Source of the DNA: Membranipora membranacea
Lineage: Eukaryota > Bryozoa > Gymnolaemata > Cheilostomatida > Membraniporidae
NCBI GenBank assembly: GCA_914767715.1
Contig: OU612066.1
Location: 15,257,001 to 15,321,000 of the forward strand
Reading direction: 5' to 3'
DNA: 64,000 bases
In this document: one piece after another, positions 24,401-35,400 of the stretch
Layout of the letters: the number at the start of each line of letters is the position of its first letter
Numbering within the stretch: position 1 is the stretch's first letter
The notes under the pieces: model-generated
The model's input: only the letters and a program-made list of their open reading frames with translations
The model's database searches: none
Told to the model about the DNA's origin: nothing
Position numbers and translations under genes: made by a program

Positions 24401-27400
24401 TTTTATTTTAGGGGCAAAGGTTCTTTTTTGCCATGTTTTCTCTGTGATTCAAAAGCTGATACCAATTTCCACTACCCACAAGATATTTTTCAGCTTTATT
24501 ATTCTTTTTCAGCCTTTGTTTATGTATCTACCGTTCCAAGCAGTACATTCTGGTAATCCACCTAGCACTGGTGCTAATCCACTCGAAGCTCCTAAGAAAT
24601 ACACTGACAGATTCCCACATATAACTGATCCTAATAGAAAGCTATTTGCTGGTAAATTATCTACTTGCAGCTGTTTCGCTTCCAAAACCAAACCAAATCC
24701 CATATATGTCTAAGATGTCCTTATTAAATTGTATGATTTGTTCTGCATTTTGCATATCTTACTAATTAAGGTGGCTGGTTGTGTTATGATTGTCGACATA
24801 CATTTCTTTAGTGACTGGTCATGAAATATTACGTTGTTTGTAGTTGCTAGTGTCTGATCAATGTACTGATAAAATATTTAATGGTCTGCAGAGATCATCA
24901 TCATACAGTTAGAGAATTTTAACCCTGTATAATTATTTGCAGCTGTTTCGCTTCTAATATATCCAAAACCAAACCAAATCCCATATATGTCTAAGATGTC
25001 CTTATTAAATTGTATGATTTGTTCTGCATTTTGCATATCTTACTAATTAAGGTGGCTGGTTGTGTTATGATTGTCGACATACATTTCTTTAGTGACTGGT
25101 CATGAGATATTACGTTGTTTGAAGTTGCTAGTGTCTGATCATTGTACTGATAAAATATTTAATGGTCTGCAGAGATCATCATCATACAGTTAGTGAATTT
25201 TAACCCTGTATAATTATTGCATAGAAGTCCAGGGAATTAAATTACATAGTATGGGTCTAAAATAAGGTGATATCCAATTTCTGCAGAGTACTCCCAATTA
25301 CCTTCTATCTGCGTAACACATCCAAATGTAATGTGACGGACACTCTCTTGACATTGTAATAGAATAAAAATGTAGGAGTTCTGACTATAGCAGAGAGAGT
25401 GAAAACCTGTCATTTTATATGCTAATTTAGACCTGTGTTGGGGCCTATTTGTTATTTGTTTGTTTGTTTGGCAATAAATTTTATTGACAATAATGCTACC
25501 AAAGCTCTATAGAGTGTCTCTGCTTCAGGTATGGTGGCAGCGCTAGATGATGCCGTAGGTAATGTGACTGCTGCGCTAGAAAGGAGAGGTATACTAGACA
25601 ACACCATCATCATATTCAGTACCGATAATGGCGGGCCTGCTAATGGATTCGATATGAACCACGCATGTAACTGGCCGCTAAGGTGTGAGCTTGTCATGAA
25701 TTTTCTATATCTTCCTGATGTTACGTTAACTCAATGAAGAGGGAGTTCATTGGTTAACTCCCTGTAATGGTATTTTTTATTATAAGATGCTTTATTTACT
25801 TGCAATAATGGGTTTCGAGCAATGATGAAAGCTCTAACACCGTGTATTAAATAGGATGGCAATGGTGAAATGGTAGAGTTTAATTTGATCCAAGCGCACA
25901 ACTCCAATTAGTGAATAGCAGGATATTGATTTTAAGGAAGTATTCACAGCTAGGCCATGGGTGCCACATGAGTTGTAGTCTTTTTGGGGGAGCATCTCCA
26001 GTTTGATTGTTCCAGTCCCCTTAGTGTACCTATTTCCTATGTTTACATCATAGTTTGCATGTTCTCTATCTATCTGTAGAGGATTGAAGGCCACATACTG
26101 GGAAGGTGGTATGAGAGCTACTGGCTTTATCTGGAGTCCTCTTCTAAAGAAGAGTAAGAGAGTCAGTAACCAGCTGATTCATGTCACTGATTGGCTACCT
26201 ACCATTATGCATGTCGCAGGTTTGTTCATCAAAATACCATAAACTATCATAGCTCTAGTTAAAGTGCTCAAACTTTGCTGGGTTGCTGGGCGTTTCTGGC
26301 ATAGTGGGAACGTAGATAAAGCATGATACAATTTTCCTGCATTTGGTGTTTGAGTCCCAGTAGAATGGAAATGACCAGACTGCGGAAATTGGATCAAAAT
26401 TTTTCTAGTGGGAATGAGGTTGATAATGAAATACCACTACCATCAAACCGGCAAAGTTTGAGCACATAAACTATCATAATACCAATTAAGACTAAGATTA
26501 ATCATTATAAGATAATGCACTCAAGCCATTGACCTAGATTTGGCAGTTATATTTTTTCTAATGGCCTCCATTTGTTCAATCATCCGATTCTAATCCCACA
26601 GCTAAGATCCTATCAGCTTGTGCTTGGAGTGAGGAGTGAGGTGAGCATACTGACCCTCTACCGCCCACTACAAATGGTGTGTCTAATTTCTTGCTGATTT
26701 GGCAAAAGAGGTTAAAAGTTCCTATCATGGGAGGTTAATATCTTATAGTGATAGATCTTGAGCAAGATCATATGGATGAAACGTTAATGAGTAAATGAGA
26801 CATGCTGTGACCATAGAGCAGCAGCTTGTTACAACCAAGGAGTAAACTAGGAACGGAGGAGTGATTTATTTCCACCTCTATATAATGACATTTCCTCTTA
26901 TTACTTCTCTTTATGGGCGTGGCCGATCTTGAAGAGTGGGAATATAAAAGCTGTTTGGGCGATCAAATTTATCCTGGAGTTGCTTTTCCTTTGCACGCTG
27001 TCAGACAAATCCAAGTTCAGTCCAGATGCTACTGCACAACTTGATACTTCTTTAGAATGTCTTTACTGATTCAAATAATACCCAGTACCCATGATAGGTT
27101 ACATATCTTGTTCCAGAGCAAACTAATTTGTTTGTCCATTCATTCCAGTGTCACTAACTTAATTGATGGATTTTCTTATTTTATCAACAAAATTATTACA
27201 ATGAGCTGAAGGCCGTATATACTGGGCAGGAGGCAGGTTAAAAGCTGCAAGATTGTACTTTTTTTTTTGCCATTCATCATTAGAAACTATATTTTGTTAG
27301 GTTCTATAACTATATGCTGATTGGTTCATCTTTCACAGGTGCTAATGATACATATAATAAGACCGAGCTGTATGGGATGAATATGTGGGAGGTACTTAGT

Positions 27401-30400
27401 AATGATACGCCCTCCCCCAGAGATGAGATTATACATAACTATGATAAAGCCAGTGGAGCTATCAGGATGGGAGACTATAAAGTTATCGTAAGTAAAACTA
27501 TTTCATTGTAGTGTGTTGTTGTATAGATGTTGTGGAATACTGCTCGTTTGTAAGTGTGATAATGGACTAATAGACAAACATTCAAAATTTGCAATATTTC
27601 TGAGCTATCTACCTAGTTTCACCGACGCTGTAACCAACTGAGCCACTACCTACTCCTTGACTGCATAGCAATTAATAAACACTCATCAAGACTCATCTAA
27701 GGCAGATTATGATTTGGTTGCAAGGTTTTATGGCTGTCATATCCATGACCTGTCTAACAACCTGTAGCAAGTAGAATATCTATCTCCTGTCCTCTCCATT
27801 GACGCCTATTTCAAAATACCAGTGGAGGTTATTGGTGTTCATGTCACACAATTAGACGTAGTTTTTTAGTTAGATGCTTAGTCTGTAGCTTGATCTTAAA
27901 AAAGGATAATAATCTGTCGATCTTTCTTAGGTCTTTTAAGTTTTTCCCATTTACAATGTATAAGAGGTCAGGCTATGGTGATAGCATCACCGCATAAGAG
28001 CATTCATAAATTAGGCACCAACAGACTTGTCTTAGGTTTAACATCTCTCTACAACTTACATATGAATCACTCATATTGATCCCTCACTCCCTTTCGCTAA
28101 CACAGGCTATCGGCCCTGAAGCATCATATACTAAAAGTTACGGCGGCTGGTACAAACCGGAGAGCATGAATGTCACCACTCTGGATCTCACCGTGAAATG
28201 TGCCGAGAGGAACGAGTCCCTTATAGCGTGTAATCATACCACCTCTCCCTGTCTATTCAATGTTATTGAGGATCCTTGTGAATTCAACAACATAGCAGAA
28301 GAAAATCCCCAGCTCCTTAAGCAAATGATGAAGAAAATGTTGGATTTTGCTCAAGTGTAAGTACATATGTTATTTAAGATAAATTTTGTTGCTACAACTG
28401 TAATTACAGAAACTTTATATGCAAATATTTTTTAATGATGTCTTTAACAAATTTTCTTGATTAAATTTACCATTGAATTTTTTTTGTGTGTATGGTCTTT
28501 TGTGAGTTAATCGGCAAAAATTGATATATTTGTACACATATATATTATATGAAGTTATTATATATATATGAATTAGAGATTGTATGATTATTTCCAAACT
28601 TAGTCTTGACTTAATAATTTTCCTTTTCTCTCACATCCCTTACAGATCACAAGCCCCACGTAACTGTCCCACAGAGAAGAGATCAGCTCCAGTCTACCAC
28701 GGACGCGCATGGGTTCCATGGATTGAGATCCCCGAAGGCGCAAAGGAGTTCAGAGCATGTAAACCATATATGGCAGACCTGGCTGAAGAACAAGTGTATC
28801 AAATAAGAGATAACATTAATTTTTAGTATGTCAGTGAGGTATTCCCAATATGCCTTTCAACATATTGAATAAGCAGATTTGTATATTTAGATCTGTGCGG
28901 CAGAAATACATACATGCTGCAAAACTGCTGATTTACCAGGCAACAGCTGGTATTTTTCTTCTACATGTAGCATTCCATCCTCTCTTTTCCATCAATGCAA
29001 AGATGGTCTAATTGCACCCAATTTCTATCAATTAGTTTTAGTATCTCATATCAGAACAAGTTGTTGCAAATTTTTTCTAATATAAAAGGGATTTTTTTAC
29101 ACTAAATGTGCTATTTGGTAATAGATTCTGATTTACAATGATCTGAGTTTTAAGTTTTTTTTTCTATCCCTAATGGTCAATTTTCCTTTACACTTTCATG
29201 TTAAGTATCTAATTATTCTTTGACTCTTTATGTTGAACATTATTCGTATGTTTTTGTTATTTTACTCAAGATTTTAATACTTTTTGTGTGTATAAATCTT
29301 CACAGCTGATGACTTTTCTCATTATTATTTGTTAAATATTCCTCAAATAAATATAGATACTATCTATACTGAATGACTTGCTTATTAAATTTGCTTACAC
29401 AATGCTGTTTGTTGGTAGTTTTTGTCTTGTCGAAACATATTTATTAATTAATTAGGTTATGAGTGAAGATTACTGTGTCAGCTGTAGTGGTGAGACCCCT
29501 TGCCTGTGATTGGGACTGAAAAATGCTTTCTGATTCAAATGTTAGTTTAGCCATTGCTTGGGACCTTAATGAAACGGCATCATTAGTATGCAAGCTTTCT
29601 TTGTATTCTAACTGTGGTTCAATGTATGGTTCTCCCATAAACATCGCTAACTTTACCATATCTCCTTTTGATTCATCACTCACAAATTCAAAACTCCCTG
29701 TATGCTATATTTTGTTCTTCCAGGTGATGGGACACTTTAATTGTAGAACAAATCGACACAATGACTGGTACAAGCCAGAGGGTATCAATGTTTCTACATT
29801 GACAAATCTGACTGTAAAATGTGGTAAAAGAGACAAGTCTCTTCAAGAATGCACAAAACATACCTCCCCATGCTTGTACAATATAAAAGAGGACCCCTGT
29901 GAGTTCAACAATATAGTGAAGAGTCGTCCGAAGCTTGTGAAAAATATGATAAAGAAACTCCTTCATTTTGCAAAGCAGTAAGTTTCATCTCAACACAACT
30001 ACTGAATTTTAAACTGTAATAGCCAAGAGTTGTTAATCATGTTATGACTGAGATGAATTACTTGAGTTTGTCTGAGTCTGGGCGGCGTTTGATCCTATTT
30101 GCCTGCATTCCAAATTGCTACCCATCTAGCAAACACTGGTGAACACCAGTGAACAAGAGTGGATAAAAATGTAGGGTAGATGGATTGAACTTCATCCAGC
30201 CTAACTTAACTACCTGCCAGGTTGTACATGCAGGTAGTTAGGTTAATGTTGCTTTTGTTTCAAGCCAAGCAGTTGTCTTCACTTTGTACGAGAGAAGAAA
30301 ACTTTTATGACAAATAAAAGTTTGGATTGTTTGATTATTATCATATTATTTATAAACCAGAACTTCCAAAAAGTTACTGAAATGTGGTTTGTTGTCCGAG

Positions 30401-30682
30401 TTATGTTGGACCATTTTATCAATTGACCGCACAAAACAGCTTGCGGAGAGCTGACTCTAGTATAACACAATTTTAAACTAAATATTAGATCGTAAATGTA
30501 TAGATTGTTGTGTTAATGTTTTCAGGGCCCAATCTCCTCGTAATTGCCCACATGATAGATGGTCATTACCGACATACCATGGGAACGCCTGGGTACCGTG
30601 GATAGAGATCCCTCATGGGGTGTCTGATTACCGAGCGTGTCCTCCTGAGATGGCAGATGAGGTAGAAGACGTTGAGTACTAG
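21409..30682 (+). CDS. Arylsulfatase B-type sulfatase with duplicated alternative exons
   Basis: Hydrolyses sulfate esters, probably of glycosaminoglycan-like or other sulfated glycans in lysosome or outside the cell. Exons: 21409-21504, 22200-22359, 3a 22488-22600 or 3b 22668-22780, 23260-23362, 23702-23838, 6a 24117-24255 or 6b 24513-24651, 25529-25682, 26080-26219, 27339-27487, then 10a/11a 28106-28356 + 28646-28826 or 10b/11b 29724-29977 + 30526-30682. Product is 540 or 533 aa (human ARSB 533). Signal peptide residues 1-18; metal DD30-31; formylglycine Cys69 in CTPTRG; Lys123 and His125 across GK/WHLG; His215 in QAVHSG; Asp282-Asn283 in STDNGG; Lys304 in [14 protein letters not shown]. 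The C-terminal part has paired cysteines ([14 protein letters not shown]). All sulfatase active-site positions are intact in every combination. AATAAA follows each alternative stop (29346, 30818). Substrate is not known. Confidence 0.93.
22488..22600 (+). other. Sulfatase exon 3a (alternative)
   Basis: A 113-nt exon, acceptor attttag, donor gtaggc. It encodes [15 protein letters not shown]... to ATHAVGK, ending on the active-site lysine whose WHLG partner starts exon 4. It enters in phase 1 and leaves in phase 0, so it cannot be joined in frame to exon 3b. Confidence 0.85.
22668..22780 (+). other. Sulfatase exon 3b (alternative)
   Basis: A 113-nt sister of exon 3a, 67 bp downstream, acceptor tggatag, donor gtatga. 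It differs at 7 of 37 residues (e.g. GPEP versus [13 protein letters not shown] versus LSELGYASH) with many silent changes. The open frame and splice sites are intact. Confidence 0.85.
24117..24255 (+). other. Sulfatase exon 6a (alternative)
   Basis: A 139-nt exon, acceptor tttcag, donor gttagt. It encodes [14 protein letters not shown], the catalytic-His segment, then a variable VPSQPGY loop and [17 protein letters not shown]. Confidence 0.85.
24513..24651 (+). other. Sulfatase exon 6b (alternative)
   Basis: A 139-nt sister of exon 6a, acceptor tttttcag, donor gtaaat. Seven of 46 residues differ, five of them clustered right after QAVHSG (NPPSTGA in place of VPSQPGY). The rest of the segment is nearly constant at protein level. 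Confidence 0.85.
24667..25215 (+). repeat. Two-unit direct tandem repeat of about 275 bp in sulfatase intron
   Basis: Units about 24667-24940 and 24941-25215 are nearly identical. Both contain the run 'tctaagatgtccttattaaa' and share their ends (taaccctgtataattatt). Unit 2 has a short insertion (taatatat). It lies directly after exon 6b, between it and exon 7, and looks like a recent duplication. Confidence 0.85.
27201..27250 (+). pseudogene. Degenerate partial copy of sulfatase exon 8
   Basis: The stretch around ctgaaggccgtatatactgg (27206-27225) resembles the start of exon 8 (ttgaaggccacatactggg). It carries a 2-base insertion that shifts the frame, later loses similarity, and has no usable exon frame. 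Read as a dead exon duplicate (inference). Confidence 0.5.
28106..28826 (+). other. Sulfatase terminal cassette 10a-11a
   Basis: Exons 28106-28356 and 28646-28826, ending in TAG, with AATAAA at 29346. They encode the C-terminal subdomain ([37 protein letters not shown]). Confidence 0.85.
29724..30682 (+). other. Sulfatase terminal cassette 10b-11b
   Basis: Exons 29724-29977 and 30526-30682, ending in TAG, with AATAAA at 30818. It is homologous to 10a-11a ([37 protein letters not shown]) and has the same entry and exit phases. It has no catalytic exons of its own, which favours alternative last exons over a separate gene. Confidence 0.85.
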
Positions 30683-30751
30683 ATCTGACTGTAAAATATG
30701 GCAAAGGATATAAATCCCTTCAAGAATACACAAAATACCCTTCTCCATGAT
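30683..30751 (+). pseudogene. Degenerate partial copy of sulfatase exon 10
   Basis: Starting right after the 11b stop, the sequence translates as LTVKYGKGYKSLQEYTK..., parallel to exon 10b [17 protein letters not shown]. Both cysteine codons have become tyrosine (TGT to TAT, TGC to TAC), and a stop follows soon after. It probably now lies in the 11b 3' UTR. Confidence 0.65.
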
Positions 30752-32479
30752 TTCTCATTCATGAGACATCCTTAAAAAGATATGTTGTATAATCATAAAC
30801 ATATATGTTTATGGTATAATAAAGGTTTTTTTTGTTTTCTCTATTGATCTACAAGTCAAACTTTCTGTAGCCATATTCTTGACAATATTTTATGGTTTAT
30901 TGCTCTAATGGGTATAAGCCACAATAATCCTGATATTTTCAAATTTGTAAAATTGTTTTAGTACATGTTAACTACTCATTGGTTTTTCTACATCTGCTCA
31001 CTTTGTCATGCTGTGTTTTAGCTCTGATTTGCTACATGGCCCTAAAACACTTGAGATCTGGACATCTGGAGATTTAATTTCCACCAAGTATTTTACATGT
31101 ATGGATCTCATATCATGATACCTGTTTTTAGACTACTGAACCTCATACCGGTGATTGACTTATGTTCTATGGTTGTTTGAAAATTGGTATGTTTTATTGC
31201 TATAACGTTACAATAATATTATTTCTTTTCATGTAACTGCCTTCCACTAGTTTTTCCATTCATAATTCGCATTGGTATTTAACTACATGTATAGGATACA
31301 CTGCACATTATTTCATATACACACATTTCCTGAAACCCCAATCAAATACTTTTCTTTGCAATCTTCCAATTTTGTTTAATAGCCTTCCACAACACATCAG
31401 ATCTTCAAACAATTTGATGGCATTCAGACAACACGCATTTACCTATTTCATTCTAAGGCATAATCATTATCATAGTTTTCTGTGTGTTTATCTGAGCCAT
31501 CTCATAATTCTTTTTCTTCTGCTTGTACTAAGCCTAATTTAATCGTTATTGCAATGATATATGGTTTAAAATACACATACATACAGGCATACATCTATGT
31601 CTCACTTCTGTTTTTTATTGTTTTGCTCATTTTGGCGCATTTGGAAGAACATCATTTTAATGTCGAAGATTGTTGTCAATAACTGTCTTAAAAAAACACA
31701 TGCAATTTCCATCTGAGAACTTATCATTATTATTCCAAGATATGGTACATGGTGGTCTAATGAAACAGGGAAAGAGAAGATTATCAGAATAGTAATATAA
31801 TCTGCATATATGATATACCATAGAGCTGTGCAAGGATTTCTGAGGGTGTTTAAAGAAATTCTGAAGTTTTCACTGACCGCTGCTGCTGCTGTCAATGAAC
31901 TAAAGGTTTAGTTCATTGCTGCTGTCGAATCCCCCTCCCCCCTCTCCAACCAACGCAACAAAGCTTGGAAAAACAGGATAGAAATACATCAAGCCTTATC
32001 TCTCTTTTTGTGCATATGCCCAGTGCCTACTTAATACATTTTCCCTGATTGTGCTCATGCTGTGAATTGTATACTTTGCTCCAGGGGTAGAAATCTTTCT
32101 AGATTATGTGGGATTCTAGACTGAGAAAACTTTATCATATTGGGATTCCCAAATGTGTTGAATTCACCCTGGTTTATCACCATCAAAGTTTTATGCTCTT
32201 GGGCTTTAGCTTGATATCAACTCTATTATCTAGCCTTAGATTCTAAGACAATGTTAAATATCTAGGGTGACTAACATTGGTTAGTTCTCACTGCTTGACA
32301 CTTCCTCTAAAAAAGGGTTGCACTCTTGACCTAGCTCTGCTTTCAAAGCACTGAATCATGGCACATGCTAGTCACTACTAAACAGAAACTGAAACATGTT
32401 CCCTGACTTTTTGCTGACAACTCATTAATCAGCTACAAGAAGCTACTGATGAGACACTCAAATTGAAGTGAATAGCAAT
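30752..32479. other. Intergenic spacer between sulfatase and PP2C genes
   Basis: Holds the AATAAA for exon 11b (30818-30823) and a small palindrome (tgaactaaaggtttagttca, near 31894-31916). No coding exon recognised. The PP2C promoter should lie at its right end. Confidence 0.45.
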
Positions 32480-35400
32480 ATGGGATCAAAGGAAGAATTG
32501 GAGCAATTTGTCAACAAATTTGTCCATGAATATCTTGCTGTGCCACTTGAAGAAAGACTGCCACCTTTTAGGTTGGTTGAAGACACAGTTACACCGGAAG
32601 AGCTACCTGGACATTGCTGTGAATGGACTGCTCAATACCTCTATGGACAGTAAGATCATTTAGCTACTAATCTCAACATATCATCTGAATAAAACTAAAT
32701 GAAACTTCAATTGATTGAGGTGAATAGCATTGGAAGTATGGTATTCTATCCTCAACTACTAACTGATGATTGATGAATTACCCATATCAAGCCATGTGTT
32801 GCCCACACTCTTGGGGGATATCTAGACCCATATGTGTATAAATGACACCCATTGTTACTGTATCTGCCATCTAATGCCAGGAATTGCCTCCTGCACAGGG
32901 AGGCTGTTGTTGGACTTAGTGCTCAAGGGAAGAATGGACACATGCATATTCTATGTCTCTACACTCTCTTTGCACACCATTCATTATCTTTAACCGTAGG
33001 TTGTTCTTGTTACAGGCGATGCCCTGTTCACTGGGTGAGTGTGGTCTGCAGGGAAGTCATGAAAATTATGGCAGATGAAGACCTGACTCAGTACAAACGA
33101 CCTAGTTCTGCATCATCTTCCGAGAGCAGTGATGACACTTCCGTTGAAATCTGTAAGTTTGTAGTCCTTGCCTTGCCTTTTGCAACTCATGCAGCTGTTT
33201 TGTTCAACAAGCACGAGCTACAAGGGGGTGGGTACTTAAATTAAGAATCACCTGTCAGAGGTTGTCCTCCCAAATTATCATTTGCTTGTTTGAGTTATTT
33301 ATTCATCTAAGTGAGCATATTCGAGAAAGATTGAAAGACCTATTACGCCAGGAACTTGATTAAAGTTTCGACTGCAAACCTTTGGCTTGTGCATGTACGC
33401 CGATGCTTTGCAGTTGACAAGCCAGGTTGCAGAGAACCTGCTTCCATTTCCTGTGTTAAAAATCACTGATTTCAGTTTTAAAGGATACTGCCCATGCTCG
33501 CAAAGGTGCACCTCACCTGGCAAATGGCACATAAAAATGGCAGCTTATAAGTTCCCATAACATTGAGCAATATTAGAACTGACAAACTTATCCAGTATTA
33601 AATCATCCCACTGTATGTTATCAGTAGAGTGACCTTTACATAGCGTTATTATAAACAAGATAAGGTATTGTAGTATTATAACAACAATTCTCCTATCTAA
33701 TATAGGATAGACCTATCCTTACAACATCAAAGCAAGCCTACTGAAATCAGGCCCAGGAACAAAATTTGATGCTATACGACAAAATGTAAATCTATTCCTC
33801 TTGCTTAGACAAGTGCCTAGGGTATCATCTACTGAGTTAAATTGTCATGCAATTTTCATATCAATTTTCGGATGAATGAACTTTGGTGTCGATTTATGCG
33901 ATAACATCAAATCTCTACTGATGCGCAAGAATAATAACCGTCACGTTTTGTTTGTGGGGATTCCTGTACTTGGTATACATCAGAATACCTGTGTCAGGTT
34001 TGTACTGACTGTCTCGTGGGGTTACGCACCTATCGCAAACTTTTATATGGAGCACATTAATATATAATGGAATAATCAATCTACCTAGACCAGTGCCCTG
34101 GAGTTGAAATATTTTGCCCGCAATTGCGCTGAACATTCTTCAACTTACAAAGCAAGAGTTTTATATAAGCAGTATCAATTAGGAGTGGGAGTGAAAACCT
34201 CTTCACCTTTTATTGCTCCTGTAATATCATAAATATCAACTCAAGATTATGCTTTTAACCCTCGGACTAATCATTTATAATCTCCTAAATGACCCATAAT
34301 GTGGATTTAAACTCCAATATAATAATGATGCGTCATTCATTGCTCTATTGGATCGATGAGTTTGATAGTCTAAGAACCTTGATAGGCTACAAATCGATAG
34401 GCTTAGAATTGATAGGCTTAAAACCGATAGGCGAAGAATTTCAGAGTAGGAGAGGTTGCTGCCAGCAAGGAGTTGGAGACTTAAACCACTGCTGACACAG
34501 CTGGGCTTTGCCCAGCAGAGCCACCAGTCAAAAATTTAAATAGAGAGTTGTGGCATCAAAAAATCTAGCCAGTAGCTTTGAATGGAGTTATATGAGCTCT
34601 CAAAATGTAGGGGGTATCTTCTTCCCCAGCCATCCACCATTAGTGATGACAAATATTGTTGTTGACCAATCAGGTGCCTTTAAAATCTAGCTGAGATTCA
34701 ACATTTTTATTAGTGTTGGATCTCAGCTAGATCAGCTGTGGCAGGAGTGGTTTAATATACCATAGACTTAATATATAGTATATATTCTATGCTGCCAGCT
34801 GCAAACCACCCGCAAAAGAAGTGTCTAACATACTACGGTAATTAAAATTCATATATTGCTTTTTTTATCAGATTTGGATGCAGCTAAGCTGTGTCAGCTG
34901 ACGTTCCGTACGATGGAGCAGCTGATGAGAACTTGGTCTGCGGAACTCCCCTCAGGATTATCTGATATTTGCTCAAATCATCCCCACCTTATTTCTCATC
35001 ACGCAATCAAAAATACGAGAAGGAAAATGGAGGACAGACACACCGTAGTTCCTAGCATGAACCTGTTCACTGAAAAGGAGGTAGGAAAGTTATTTTATTT
35101 ATCCTTCTACTTTTGGGACTACAAAAAATTTCGGTTCAAATATTCATCCTATTAAAAGGCCTTCTCTAATATATGTACTAAGCTAAGGGATAAAATTTGA
35201 ACAACTGGAAGAATGCATTCAAAAGCTATGAATTCCAGTATCAAAAATATATTTATCTTCCATTTACTGGAAAATAAGCAATCTTTTCTGCATTGCTGCT
35301 AACTTGAACCAACGAGCAACAGCGTTGCTCGAACATTGCTTGAACATCTAGGCAAGTTGTAATCTTAAGTTATGCGGATCCAAGACATTCTAGTTTGGGA

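Noticed and set aside
27613-27655. A-box-like sequence on the minus strand (gtggctcagttggttacagc)
   Set aside because: No B box at the right distance; at most a fragment of a SINE.
29444-29723. ORFs around sulfatase exon 10b extending upstream of it
   Set aside because: A strong acceptor (ttcttccag) at 29723 and the phase match with exon 10a mark the true exon start; the upstream frame is intronic.
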